Origin: JAICSD01 sp963836665
GTDB lineage: Bacteria; Acidobacteriota; Vicinamibacteria; Vicinamibacterales; 2-12-FULL-66-21
NCBI GenBank assembly: GCA_963836665.1
Contig: CAWIKL010000001.1
Location: 1,054,001 to 1,118,000, forward strand
Length of the DNA stretch: 64,000 nt
Direction of reading: 5' to 3'
Under the pieces are notes generated by a model. The model searched no databases. It saw nothing but the letters and a program-made list of their open reading frames with translations, and was not told the DNA's origin. A program made the translations under genes and the position numbers. Of this stretch, positions 44,321-52,366 are shown piece by piece; within the stretch, counting starts at the first letter, position 1; every line of letters begins with the position of its first letter.

Positions 44321-44656
44321 ATGAATACGCCCATGTTCTCACCGCACATCTACTGGCATCGTGACCTGCCCCCCTCGAACGCGCGGCCTCTGGGCGACCA
44401 CGTGATCGAGGCAACGAGCGGTCGCGTGGCGGGGACACTCGAGCATCGGGACGATATGTGGGATCGCTGCTATCACGAGCTGATGGCGCGGGCGACGGAA
44501 CGGCTCGGTCAGGAAGTGACTCGCCTTGGAGGCGATTGCGCACACGTGCTCTCCGAGCATATCGAGCCGCGTCGGGACGAACGAACCGGCGAGGCCTGGA
44601 TGTACGGGCGATTCGAGTACCAGTTGTATGGGTCACCCTCGGGGAAAGGCAGCTGA
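44321..44656 (+). CDS. Hypothetical protein
   Basis: 111 residues from ATG 44321 (no clear ribosome site; upstream in-frame starts exist). Sequence HVIEATSGRVAGTLEHRDDMWDRC continues into an amphipathic helix and ends TGEAWMYGRFEYQLYG. No motif recognised, but the mixed conserved-looking pattern and normal codon use support a real gene. Upstream of TonB on the same strand. Confidence 0.5.
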   Translation: MNTPMFSPHIYWHRDLPPSNARPLGDHVIEATSGRVAGTLEHRDDMWDRCYHELMARATERLGQEVTRLGGDCAHVLSEHIEPRRDERTGEAWMYGRFEYQLYGSPSGKGS

Positions 44657-44721
44657 GACTCAGCGACGCCTCCGGGATATTCCAGAGCTTTCTCGGTCGG
44701 CGCTTTGCGGGAGATTTCGTT

Positions 44722-45606
44722 GTGCTTCATCTCGAGTCGCTCGCGCCTCGCACGCCGCGTCTGCCGCGCGATCGGTGGGGTGCGCTGAGGCCGCTGACGG
44801 CGTCGATTGCGCTGCACATAGCCGTTGCCGTCCTGGCGGTGTTGCTGGGAACGACAACACCACTGCGCACCGACGTTCGCCGAGCCCAATCGATCTCAGA
44901 CCAACGAGAGCCTGACGTACTGCATCTCGTGTTTCTGGCGCCACAACTGCCATGGGCGGGTAGCGGCGGGGGTGGCGGAGGTAATCAGCGACCGGAGCCC
45001 ATCCGTCGCGCGCAGGGTGTCGGCACGGATGCGATCACGCTACGGGTGCGAAGCCGGCCGGCGGCAACGGTTCCGATAACGGCAGTCTCCGTACCTGTCG
45101 ACGACGTTCTCCTGCTCCCGTCGATCGCGGTCGATGCAACGCCGCTGGCCGCCGGTCTTTTCGACCAGATTGGAGCGCCGGCTGCCGGTGTGATGTCAGG
45201 TACGTCGACCGGACCAGGGTCGGGAGGTGGCGTCGGCACGGGAAGCGGGATTGGTGTGGGGTCCGGACATGGCCCTGGAGTTGGCCCCGGGTCCGGCGGT
45301 GGAACCGGCGGTGGCGCTTATCGCGCTGGCGGCGTAGTCTCCGCACCGCGCCTCATCAAAGAAGTCAGGCCGAAGTACACGAGCGCGGCGCTCCTGAGTC
45401 ACATTCAAGGCACCGTCGTCCTGGAAGCCGTCGTCGCCAGCGACGGATGCGCGTCGCACATCCGTGTCGTCCGTACGCTGGATCCTGGTGGCCTCGATGA
45501 CGAGGCCGTGGCAGCCGTTCTCCAGTGGCGCTTCGAGCCGGGCCGTCTCGGGGGCACGCCAGTCGACGTGCTCGTCACGATTCTGCTCGACTTTTCCATT
45601 CGTTGA
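44722..45606 (+). CDS. TonB-family energy transducer
   Basis: About 294 residues from GTG 44722, with GGGAG upstream. One N-terminal transmembrane helix (about 30-50), a long low-complexity linker very rich in Gly/Ser/Pro (for example GPGSGGGVGTGSGIGVG), and a TonB C-terminal domain (RLIKEVRPKYTSAALLSHIQ, GTVVLEAVVASDG, AVLQWRFEPGR). It would couple the proton-motive force to outer-membrane receptors or transporters. Confidence 0.85.
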   Translation: MLHLESLAPRTPRLPRDRWGALRPLTASIALHIAVAVLAVLLGTTTPLRTDVRRAQSISDQREPDVLHLVFLAPQLPWAGSGGGGGGNQRPEPIRRAQGVGTDAITLRVRSRPAATVPITAVSVPVDDVLLLPSIAVDATPLAAGLFDQIGAPAAGVMSGTSTGPGSGGGVGTGSGIGVGSGHGPGVGPGSGGGTGGGAYRAGGVVSAPRLIKEVRPKYTSAALLSHIQGTVVLEAVVASDGCASHIRVVRTLDPGGLDDEAVAAVLQWRFEPGRLGGTPVDVLVTILLDFSIR

Positions 45607-45631
45607 ACGTTTCGGCATCACTCGAACAGAC

Positions 45632-45647
45632 CGCCGGAAATCCGTTA
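45632..45647 (+). promoter_or_regulatory. Enhancer-like half palindrome
   Basis: CGCCGGA-AA-TCCGTTA: intact left arm, partial right arm. Centre about 74 bp upstream of the sigma-54 start predicted at 45714. Confidence 0.4.
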
Positions 45648-45687
45648 CCAATCTCTGAATTCGCCGCGGTCCGCGCCCAGGCCGCGC

Positions 45688-45703
45688 TGGTACAGCCGAT
45701 GCG
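45688..45703 (+). promoter_or_regulatory. Sigma-54 promoter upstream of the USP relic
   Basis: TGGTACA-GCCG-ATGCG, GG-N10-GC. Predicted start 45714, next to an ATG at 45715 that opens a 31-codon frame ending at 45810. That frame begins MRRLMDMLQAVAPGPARW and may be a leader peptide. Confidence 0.45.
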
Positions 45704-45835
45704 ACGCACGAGACATGCGCCGGCTGATGGACATGCTGCAGGCGGTCGCGCCGGGCCCCGCGCGATGGCGCGTGCCGAGCCATCCCTCACCCGGCAGCGG
45801 TTCGCGCTGAGCGACGGGGATGTAACGAGGAAAGT

Positions 45836-46253
45836 ATGAAAGAGATTCGACGCATCCTCTGCCCGATCGACTTCTCCGACCATGCCCGACGTGCGCTCGA
45901 TCACGTCGTCGCAATCGCCAGACGGTGCAAGTCGTCCGCGAGGGCAACCCAGCCTTCGAAATCGTGGAACAGGCGGACAAGATGAAGGCCGATCTGGTCG
46001 TCATCGGCACGCATGGTCGGTCCGGATTCGAGCCTCTCTTTCTCGGGTCAGTCGCCGAAAAGGTACCATACCCGCGGGTCCGATTCTGTACCAACGAATA
46101 CTCTGCCCGGTGGAGTTGTCCGTGTCTTCGTTGCAGGCCTTGAAATATGCGGCTTCGATGGCGCAAGGGTCCGCTGGCCAGCTCACCGTTCTCCATGTAG
46201 TCGCGCAAGAACTCGAGTACATGGGCGACATCGAGTACGACCAGGGCACCATC
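45836..46253 (+). pseudogene. Remains of a two-domain universal stress protein
   Basis: Starts normally (MKEIRRILCPIDFSDHARRAL, with GAGGAAAG before it), loses about 60 residues, then continues in another frame with the domain end (KADLVVIGTHGRSGFEPLF). A second domain follows in a third frame (YQRILCPVELSVSSLQALKY..LTVLHVVAQELEYMGDIEYD) and is cut off in mid-domain, running straight into the lipoprotein gene. At least two deletions/frameshifts, so not functional as a USP. Confidence 0.75.
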
Positions 46254-46790
46254 ATGTGGGCATTACGAAGAGCGTTGGCTTTGACTGCGCTGGCGCTAAC
46301 CGTGGCGCTGACGGGATGCAGCCTGCCGATGCGCCCGGTGAGAGTCGAGGCGACCGCCGTTGACTGGAAGGCGCTGGCGGGCGAATGGCGCGGCGAGTTC
46401 TGGATGAGCGCGTACGATCGGCATGGCCTCATCACCTTCCGGCTCGCGGTGGGTCCGGACGGCGCATCCGGAGAGGTCTTGATGATTTCCGACCGTTTCG
46501 CGTGGCCGTATCTTCGCGATCGGGTTGATCCCACGATGAAGCCTGGACCGTTCGACCGCACGCAGCTGCTGACGATTCTGTTCGTTCGAGCGGAGGACGG
46601 GTCCATCACAGGGCGTATCGATCGGTTTCGGGATCCGGACCGCCGCTGCGATGCAGAGGCCTCGTTTCGGGGATCGGTCGACGGGGACACCATCCATGGG
46701 ACCGTGTCGTCGATATGCGTCGGCGACATTCGAGGGGGCATCATCGGACGATGGACGGCCGAACGCAAACCAGCGGTGACTGCGCGATAG
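46254..46790 (+). CDS. Lipoprotein of unknown function
   Basis: 178 residues from ATG 46254. Lipoprotein signal peptide with lipobox LTGC (about residues 17-20). The mature domain (WKALAGEWRGEFWMSAYDRHGLITFRL..) looks like a small beta-barrel or lipocalin-like fold, ending GGIIGRWTAERK. No named family. The USP relic is in frame with it without an intervening stop, so a read-through product is possible. Confidence 0.65.
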   Translation: MWALRRALALTALALTVALTGCSLPMRPVRVEATAVDWKALAGEWRGEFWMSAYDRHGLITFRLAVGPDGASGEVLMISDRFAWPYLRDRVDPTMKPGPFDRTQLLTILFVRAEDGSITGRIDRFRDPDRRCDAEASFRGSVDGDTIHGTVSSICVGDIRGGIIGRWTAERKPAVTAR

Positions 46791-46888
46791 AGCCCGACCC
46801 GGGGCGGCAACCGATCGACTGGACGTCGGTTATGCGGACTTCGAACACCGGGTCGATCAGTCGACTCCACACTGCGGTTGATCTCGCG

Positions 46889-46904
46889 CGTCGGAATTCC
46901 GCCA
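46889..46904 (+). promoter_or_regulatory. Enhancer palindrome
   Basis: CGTCGGA-AT-TCCGCCA; conserved core CGGA-NN-TCCG. Centre about 73 bp upstream of the start predicted at 46970. Confidence 0.45.
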
Positions 46905-46943
46905 CTCCTCGTGTGGCGGTCGACCGACACGCCTCCCTGACGG

Positions 46944-46959
46944 TGGTATCGCAATTGCG
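46944..46959 (+). promoter_or_regulatory. Sigma-54 promoter of the USP-PFK pair
   Basis: TGGTATC-GCAA-TTGCG, GG-N10-GC with a perfect TTGC. Predicted start 46970, giving a 13-nt leader with AGAGG before ATG 46983. Confidence 0.55.
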
Positions 46960-46982
46960 TTGGAATGGCGGTAGAGGCATTC

Positions 46983-47477
46983 ATGCTACAAATCAGGAAC
47001 GTGCTCGTGGCCACGGATTTCGGCACGGCATCGGACGCTGCGCTGCAGTACGGGCGCAACATCGCGCGCACATTTGGAGCCACGCTTCACGTGCTGCACG
47101 TGGTTGATGACGTCTACGCGCGAGGGCTGGAAGCAGAGTCTCTCAACATGTGGGCCGAGCAGCAGGACGAATTGCAACAGGCGGCCGTCGAGAGTCTCCG
47201 ACAGCGCGTCACGCCAGATGACGCGCGCACCTTCAACGAACGGGTGGTCACACGCGTCGCCGGGAACACGGCTGATGCGATTGTCGAATTCGCCAGTGAG
47301 GCGCCAATCGATCTGATCGTGATGGGCACGCATGGCCGGGAAGCCGTCGATCCGCGCGACATCGGCAGCGTGTCCGCGCGCGTGGTCCACGGCGCGCCAT
47401 GTCCGGTCTTGACGGTGAAGCGGACCGTAGGGACGTCAGCCGCCGCCGCGGTCACGCGGAGCACCGCAGCGGAATGA
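46983..47477 (+). CDS. Universal stress protein (UspA family)
   Basis: 164 residues from ATG 46983, supported over ATG 46965, which lies before the predicted transcript start. Complete USP domain: NVLVATDFGTASDAALQYG through GTHGREAVDPRDIGSVSARVV to APCPVLTVKR. The ATP loop is altered (G-x2-G is followed by EAVDPRD), so nucleotide binding may differ. Overlaps the PFK start as ATGA, indicating coupling. Confidence 0.9.
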   Translation: MLQIRNVLVATDFGTASDAALQYGRNIARTFGATLHVLHVVDDVYARGLEAESLNMWAEQQDELQQAAVESLRQRVTPDDARTFNERVVTRVAGNTADAIVEFASEAPIDLIVMGTHGREAVDPRDIGSVSARVVHGAPCPVLTVKRTVGTSAAAAVTRSTAAE

Positions 47478-48553
47478 CCGCGGTCAGACGCGTGGGCGTC
47501 CTGACCGGCGGTGGTGACGCCCCCGGGCTGAATGCCGTGATTCGCGCCGTCGTCAAGGCAGCCGCGAACCATGGCATCGAGTGCGTGGGCGTCGAGGACG
47601 GCTTCGATGGCCTGGTCGAACCCGGGCACCTCCGGCCGCTGCGGCCATGCGATGTGACCGGGATTCTCCGTCGAGGTGGGACCATTCTCGGCACCAGCAC
47701 GCGCAATCCGTTCGCGCATGCGATACCTGGTTCTGGGTCGACTGCAGACTACTCCGGCCGCGTCGTGGCGACGTTTCGCGAAGCGAACCTTGATGGGCTG
47801 GTCGTCATCGGCGGCGACGGCACGTTGGCGATCGCTGACGAATTTTCTCGCAGGGGCGTGCCGCTCGTGTGTGTCCCGAAAACGATCGACAATGACATCG
47901 TCGGGACGGCCAGCTCGTTCGGTTTCGACAGTGCCGTGGCGTTCGCCACGGACGCGATCGACCGCCTGCACACGACGGCCGAGGCTCACAAGCGGGTGCT
48001 CGTGGTCGAAGTCATGGGGCGGTATTCCGGCTGGATCGCGCTCCATGCGGGCATCGCGGGCGGTGCGGATGCCGTGTTGATCCCCGAGATTCCCTTCGAT
48101 TTGTCACAGGTCTGCGTGCGGATCCGGGAGCGCGATCAGTGGGGCGCCAAGTTCAGCATCGTCGTGGTTGCTGAGGGGGCGCGTGTCGTTGGCGGAGAGC
48201 GCGTCGCCGTCGAGAAAGCACACGAGGGGCGGCCTGAACGGCTGGGCGGCATCGGCGCGTGGGTGGCCGGCGAGCTCGCCGTGCGCACTGGCAAGGAAAC
48301 CCGGACCGTGGTGCTCGGCCATCTCCAGCGGGGCGGCTCGCCGACGAGTGTCGATCGCCTGCTCGCGACCCGATATGGCGGGAAGGCCGTAGCGCTTCTT
48401 CGGGCGGGCCAGTTCGGAACGATGGTGGCATGTGAACCGCCCGACATCGTGACGCGGCAATTGTGTGATGTCGTCGGCAAGCTCAAGACGGTGCCGCTCG
48501 ATTCGGATCTCGTGCGGACCGCGAGAGCTCTCGGAATGACGTTCGGGGGTTAG
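47474..48553 (+). CDS. 6-Phosphofructokinase (PfkA family)
   Basis: 359 residues from ATG 47474. GVLTGGGDAPGLNAVIRA, nucleotide motif GGDGT, catalytic PKTIDNDI, MGRYSGWIALHAG and HLQRGGSPT. GGDG is the ATP-type residue set, whereas the lysine in PKTIDND is usual in pyrophosphate-using and actinobacterial enzymes, so the phosphate donor is uncertain. It makes fructose 1,6-bisphosphate. Next to phosphoketolase genes it completes a fermentative sugar module under stress control. Confidence 0.93.
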   Translation: MTAVRRVGVLTGGGDAPGLNAVIRAVVKAAANHGIECVGVEDGFDGLVEPGHLRPLRPCDVTGILRRGGTILGTSTRNPFAHAIPGSGSTADYSGRVVATFREANLDGLVVIGGDGTLAIADEFSRRGVPLVCVPKTIDNDIVGTASSFGFDSAVAFATDAIDRLHTTAEAHKRVLVVEVMGRYSGWIALHAGIAGGADAVLIPEIPFDLSQVCVRIRERDQWGAKFSIVVVAEGARVVGGERVAVEKAHEGRPERLGGIGAWVAGELAVRTGKETRTVVLGHLQRGGSPTSVDRLLATRYGGKAVALLRAGQFGTMVACEPPDIVTRQLCDVVGKLKTVPLDSDLVRTARALGMTFGG

Positions 48554-48554
48554 T

Positions 48555-48607
48555 AATTTGGTGCCGAGGACTGGAATCGAACCAGTGACACCAGCATTTT
48601 CAGTGCT
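48555..48607 (+). repeat. Left attachment-site repeat (attL), tRNA-Phe 3' fragment
   Basis: 53 bp identical to 58461-58513. It is the 3' part of the tRNA-Phe gene plus a few flanking bases, just after the PFK stop codon. Confidence 0.95.
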
Positions 48608-48749
48608 ACACGGGGCCGATTCCAGTTCTCACGATTCGTTCCAGAATTCGCGCGTCATAGGAGAGACGAGGATCTGGACACGTGCGAGATAATACGGGTT
48701 ATGCGGGTTGTGCGGGCTGTTCGGGACAGTGGAATGACAGTGGAGCGTT

Positions 48750-49175
48750 ATGCATCTCGTGCTTGACCGGTGGACGCAGGCTCGCGCGACCCGCAGCGCG
48801 GTGATCGCCTTGATCTCGCGGAAGGGGCATCCTCATCGTGACGACCTGATCGCGGCCATGAAGGAGATTCCCGGCGAACCGGTTCCGCAACGGCTGGTCG
48901 ATTACGTTTGCAAGGTCTACGTCAAAGGACAATCGCGTCCCACCGGCACACGGCCGCGCGTCAATCCGGCAGCCGGTGACACGGTCATCCCCCTCCACTA
49001 TCACCTGCTCTGTGACGACCTGCAGGCGCGCGAACAGACCCGCGAGATCAAGGGCATCGCCCTCGCGGAGACGGCACGCGAGTACGGCGTCTCTGTGAGC
49101 ACGGTAAAGAGACTGGTTCTTAAGCGTAAGGAGCGGTTGGCCGCTCAACGTTTTCGGAAAACACTGAACCAGTAG
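48750..49175 (+). CDS. Helix-turn-helix protein of the element
   Basis: 141 residues. The C-terminal part IKGIALAETAREYGVSVSTVKRLVLKRKERL looks like a helix-turn-helix resembling resolvase or phage DNA-binding domains; the N-terminus is unlike anything I recognise. First gene inside the left end, so a candidate element regulator. Confidence 0.55.
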   Translation: MHLVLDRWTQARATRSAVIALISRKGHPHRDDLIAAMKEIPGEPVPQRLVDYVCKVYVKGQSRPTGTRPRVNPAAGDTVIPLHYHLLCDDLQAREQTREIKGIALAETAREYGVSVSTVKRLVLKRKERLAAQRFRKTLNQ

Positions 49176-49214
49176 GGCTCACGTAGCATCGCGCACGTCC
49201 CGCACACTGCGGAC

Positions 49215-49475
49215 GTGGCAAGCAATCCCTCAAAGAAAGAACTGGCGCGCCGCCGCGCACAGTCCGTCTCCGAAAAGCAGCTCCTCCTGAGCGGTCAGCA
49301 GGCCGAGACGCTCATCGGCATTCCCTACCGGTCGATCTATGACCTCCACGTGCGCGGGCTCCTGCCTGGCGTTCGCTTCGAGGGCGGGCGCCGGCTGTGG
49401 TTCCGTCGTGCCGACATCGACCGGCTGATCACGAACAGTCTCACGTCACCTGACGTCTTCGCCGGCACGAAGTAG
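49215..49475 (+). CDS. Excisionase/AlpA-like DNA-binding protein
   Basis: 86 residues from GTG 49215. A MerR-type winged helix of the excisionase class: LSGQQAETLIGIPYRSIYDLHVRGLLPGVRFEGGRRLWFRRADIDRLI. Such proteins direct the integrase toward excision or regulate element genes. Confidence 0.8.
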   Translation: MASNPSKKELARRRAQSVSEKQLLLSGQQAETLIGIPYRSIYDLHVRGLLPGVRFEGGRRLWFRRADIDRLITNSLTSPDVFAGTK

Positions 49476-49490
49476 GGGCGAGGACGGGAC

Positions 49491-49712
49491 GTGGACCTGA
49501 CCGACTTGCTCCTAGACGCCTACTGCGTCGACTGCAAGACCCTCCGCACCGAGCGCGATGCACTCCGGGTTGAATGCGCGACGGTGCGCGAGATGCTGCA
49601 CGCTGCGCTCGACGTCGCGGCTGACCTCAATAAGCAGCTCGAACGTTCGCGCGAATCAGTGGCGCAACTCCGCGATGCGGCGCGCGCACGATCGCAGAAG
49701 GTGGCCGCATGA
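49491..49712 (+). CDS. Small coiled-coil protein
   Basis: 73 residues from GTG 49491. Begins MDLTDLLLDAYCVDCKTLRTERDAL and continues as a coiled coil. The CVDC pair might bind metal. Overlaps the ATPase gene by 4 bp (ATGA). No function assigned. Confidence 0.5.
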   Translation: MDLTDLLLDAYCVDCKTLRTERDALRVECATVREMLHAALDVAADLNKQLERSRESVAQLRDAARARSQKVAA

Positions 49713-50785
49713 GCGTGATTCCCTTGCGGCCGTTACCGGCGAGCGAGATCGACTTCGGCGAGCCGTTCATCGCGGAGACCGCCGGCACCGAGTCGCCCAT
49801 CATCGCGGAGACCTGGACGGCGTTCCACGGCCGCGTCAAGGATCGCGTCCGGCCCGCGGACGTCATTCCCGGTCTCATCCCCGGTTCCGGCATCACCATG
49901 ATTCACGGTCAGCCGCGATCGCTGAAGACGTGGATCGCGCTCGAGCTCGCACGGGCGGCCGCCACAGGAACGGACGCCTTCGACCTGGGCCGCTTTGCGC
50001 TGCCGGCGCCGATCGTGACGTGGTACGTCACCGAAGAGGATCCAGAGATCGAGGTGGACGTGCGTTTCGGTGCGCTGCTCGGACAGGCGGCGCTCGACAC
50101 GCTCCATCTCTCGGTGCATCGCGATCTGCAACTCGACCAGCCCGAGCGCCAATCGCAGATGATCGGCTACGCGCTCGAGCACGCGATCCGCGTGACGTTC
50201 ATCGATCCGATCCGGGCCAGCAGCGACGCCGTCGACCAGGGACCGCGGGAGATCCGGCCGCTCGCCGCCTTCCTGCGACGCTACATGCGCGAGACCGGCT
50301 CCGTCGTCGTGCTCAACCATCACGACACCAAGCCGATGGCCGGCAAACCCGACGACCGCGCGAAGCCGCAGCGCGCCAGCGGGGGCGGCATCTTCTCGAT
50401 TGCCGATGCGCCCATCCATGCGGAACTGGTCGGGCCAGGCAAGCGGACCCTCATCAGCCCAAGTCATTACAAGTTCGCCGAGGCGCCCGAGCCCTTCATC
50501 GTCTCGCTCGAGACCGACGATCCCAAACGCCCAACCGTGGCCCGGCTCCGCGGCGAGTCCACGACGGCCGCCGAGGCGTCACAGCTCGCCATGCACGAGA
50601 AGATCGCCGACTACCTCCGCCAGCATCCCGGCTCGTCCGGATCCAAGGTCGCCAAGGGCGTCCACGGCAACAAGGAATGGACCCTCGAAGCCCTCGAAGC
50701 GATGGCCAACCAAGGCCGCGCCACGTTTACCAGGAAGGGCCAGGCGCAGCTCTGGTGCCTTGTCCCAACGGAGGCTCAACCATGA
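49709..50785 (+). CDS. RepA-like RecA-fold ATPase
   Basis: 358 residues. P-loop variant GQPRSLKTWIALELA, Walker B VTFIDPIRASS, followed by VVVLNHHDTKP and SGGGIFSIADAP, as in RepA/AAA_25-type helicase-like ATPases of plasmids and phages. The C-terminus (IADYLRQHPGSSGSKVAKGVHGNKEWTLEAL) is a winged helix. Likely the element's replication protein. Overlaps the next gene by 4 bp. Confidence 0.82.
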   Translation: MSVIPLRPLPASEIDFGEPFIAETAGTESPIIAETWTAFHGRVKDRVRPADVIPGLIPGSGITMIHGQPRSLKTWIALELARAAATGTDAFDLGRFALPAPIVTWYVTEEDPEIEVDVRFGALLGQAALDTLHLSVHRDLQLDQPERQSQMIGYALEHAIRVTFIDPIRASSDAVDQGPREIRPLAAFLRRYMRETGSVVVLNHHDTKPMAGKPDDRAKPQRASGGGIFSIADAPIHAELVGPGKRTLISPSHYKFAEAPEPFIVSLETDDPKRPTVARLRGESTTAAEASQLAMHEKIADYLRQHPGSSGSKVAKGVHGNKEWTLEALEAMANQGRATFTRKGQAQLWCLVPTEAQP

Positions 50786-51090
50786 ACCGGTCCACGGTTC
50801 CAGAACCGGTCAGAACCGGAACCGGTATCGGTTCTCTCTCCTTAGGAGAGAACCATACCCAGAACCGGTCCGTCTGCGTGACGCTCCGCGGCGGCCTGGT
50901 CGTCCATCTCGCCGCGATCGAGTTGCTCCTCGACCTCGAGCGTCGAGGCGTTCAACTGACCTGTGACGACGACGGCGTGCTCTTCTACGCGCCGGCTGAC
51001 CACGTCACCGACGCCGACCGCATCGCCATCAAGCAGCACGAAGCGCACATCGCAACCCTCATCGCCTACTGCGACCAGGAGCACGCATGA
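50782..51090 (+). CDS. TubC-N-like small protein
   Basis: 102 residues. After an unusual start encoded by AGAACCGG repeats, the region LAAIELLLDLERRGVQLTCDDDGVLFYAPADHVTDADRIAIKQHEAHIATLI resembles the TubC N-terminal docking fold found beside phage and plasmid replication genes. The true start may lie after the repeats. Overlaps the next start by 4 bp. Confidence 0.6.
   Translation: MNRSTVPEPVRTGTGIGSLSLGENHTQNRSVCVTLRGGLVVHLAAIELLLDLERRGVQLTCDDDGVLFYAPADHVTDADRIAIKQHEAHIATLIAYCDQEHA
50784..50869 (+). repeat. GAACCGGT iteron-like cluster with hairpin
   Basis: Five copies of GAACCGG(T) at 50784, 50803, 50813, 50819 and 50862, plus an inverted copy near 50829. A hairpin at 50830-50854 has GGTTC/GAACC outer and TCTCC/GGAGA inner stems. 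It sits directly after the RepA-like gene, where a replication origin would be expected. Confidence 0.5.
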
Positions 51091-52034
51091 CGCCCGAAGA
51101 GGCGCGGCTGCACACTTTGCACCCTCTCAAGGCCGACGATGCCGGGAACGGCGCAGCAGGAGCACAGCATTCAACATGCCCTGCGCCCTCGCAAGCGATT
51201 GAAAACATTAGCGATCCAGCGTCACTGTCAGGGCACTGTCAGGATTCTGAACCGATCCATGCCGTCCGGACGAAGCCCGGCAAGCGCACGGCCAGCGAAC
51301 GGGCCGGCCTGGATGCCTTGCCTCTCGGCAAGCAGTGCCGGCGATGCAACAAAACCGTCTTCGTTCTCGGCAATCAGTGTCCGACCTGCGGCGGCTGGTT
51401 GACCGAGAACGACCAGCGGGTCACGACTGGCAAGTACTCGGCTAAGGCGCTGCGCCGCGATCGAGAAGCCATCCTGGAAACCTGGCGCTCGAAGTATCGC
51501 GGGCCTGACGGCTCGGTCTCGGCGCCGGTCGATTCGGTCCTTCGGCAGCTCTCCAGGCTCGAAGCCATCAGCGATCGGTGCGTCCGCTGGTCGGAGTCGA
51601 CGTCGGAGCCGGTCACGTCCACCAAGCACGGCGCGGTCATCAAGATGCTGCAGGGCGCCGCGGACCGGCTCGCCCGGCTGCACATCGTCCTGATGCAGCT
51701 GACCTCCGATGGGTCCGCGCCTTCCCCGGCGGCCTTCCAGGTGCCGGCCCTCCGCATCGAGCACGTCGAGTATGGCGCGGTCATGCCCTACGTCACGCCG
51801 GAGGTCATCGAGGCGGAGGTCGAGACCAGGCCGACGACGTGGTTAGCGCCCGCAGCAGCGTCACCACAGCCGGCGCCGGCATCAGTGGAGCCAGCAGCGC
51901 CCGTCCAGGCGCAGGCAGAGAGCAGGAGCGTGGGCGGCTATACCTCCGAGGGCTGGGTTGATGCCGGCGAGGCTTGGGTGAATAGCGCCGATGGATGGGT
52001 CAAGGTCAGGACACGGCAAAGGAGCGGGACATGA
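51087..52034 (+). CDS. Zinc-ribbon protein of the element
   Basis: 315 residues. A zinc ribbon (CRRCNKTVFVLGNQCPTCGG) near residue 85-105 is followed by a helical region (AKALRRDREAILETWRSKYRG) and an Ala/Pro/Gln-rich linker, with a C-terminal repeat SEGWVDAGEAWVNSADGWV. Could be a DNA-binding or packaging-related protein, but I do not recognise it. Confidence 0.55.
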   Translation: MTPEEARLHTLHPLKADDAGNGAAGAQHSTCPAPSQAIENISDPASLSGHCQDSEPIHAVRTKPGKRTASERAGLDALPLGKQCRRCNKTVFVLGNQCPTCGGWLTENDQRVTTGKYSAKALRRDREAILETWRSKYRGPDGSVSAPVDSVLRQLSRLEAISDRCVRWSESTSEPVTSTKHGAVIKMLQGAADRLARLHIVLMQLTSDGSAPSPAAFQVPALRIEHVEYGAVMPYVTPEVIEAEVETRPTTWLAPAAASPQPAPASVEPAAPVQAQAESRSVGGYTSEGWVDAGEAWVNSADGWVKVRTRQRSGT

Positions 52035-52264
52035 GTGGACAGCAGCAAGTTCGGGAGCGTGGTGAGTGTGTCGGATTCAGGTCCACGTACGGGTGGGTCA
52101 GGAGCGCCGTCGATGGCGCCGAACTCTTCACGCATTTCACGGAGCTCGACGGTGTCGGCTTCCGGTCGTTGGCGCCTGGTGACGTGGTGACGTTCGTCCG
52201 CGGCCAGGACAGCCAGGGCCGTCCCTGCGCCAAGCAGGTGCAGCGTGAGCAGGAGGGCGTATGA
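52031..52264 (+). CDS. Cold-shock-domain-like protein
   Basis: 77 residues from ATG 52031. GFRSTYGWVRSAVDGAELF..THFTELDGVGFRSLAPGDVVTF..GRPCAKQVQ follows the cold-shock fold (strand, loop, strand with aromatic residues). It would bind single-stranded nucleic acid; perhaps linked to element replication. Four-base overlaps on both sides. Confidence 0.7.
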   Translation: MSGQQQVRERGECVGFRSTYGWVRSAVDGAELFTHFTELDGVGFRSLAPGDVVTFVRGQDSQGRPCAKQVQREQEGV

Positions 52265-52366
52265 GCGAAGTCTTCGAGACGGTCGCGGCGGAATCTGACA
52301 GCGGCGGCGACGGCCTTCGAGGCCAAGGTCAATCCGGACCTGCGTGAGTCGGAGTACGCGGCGTTG

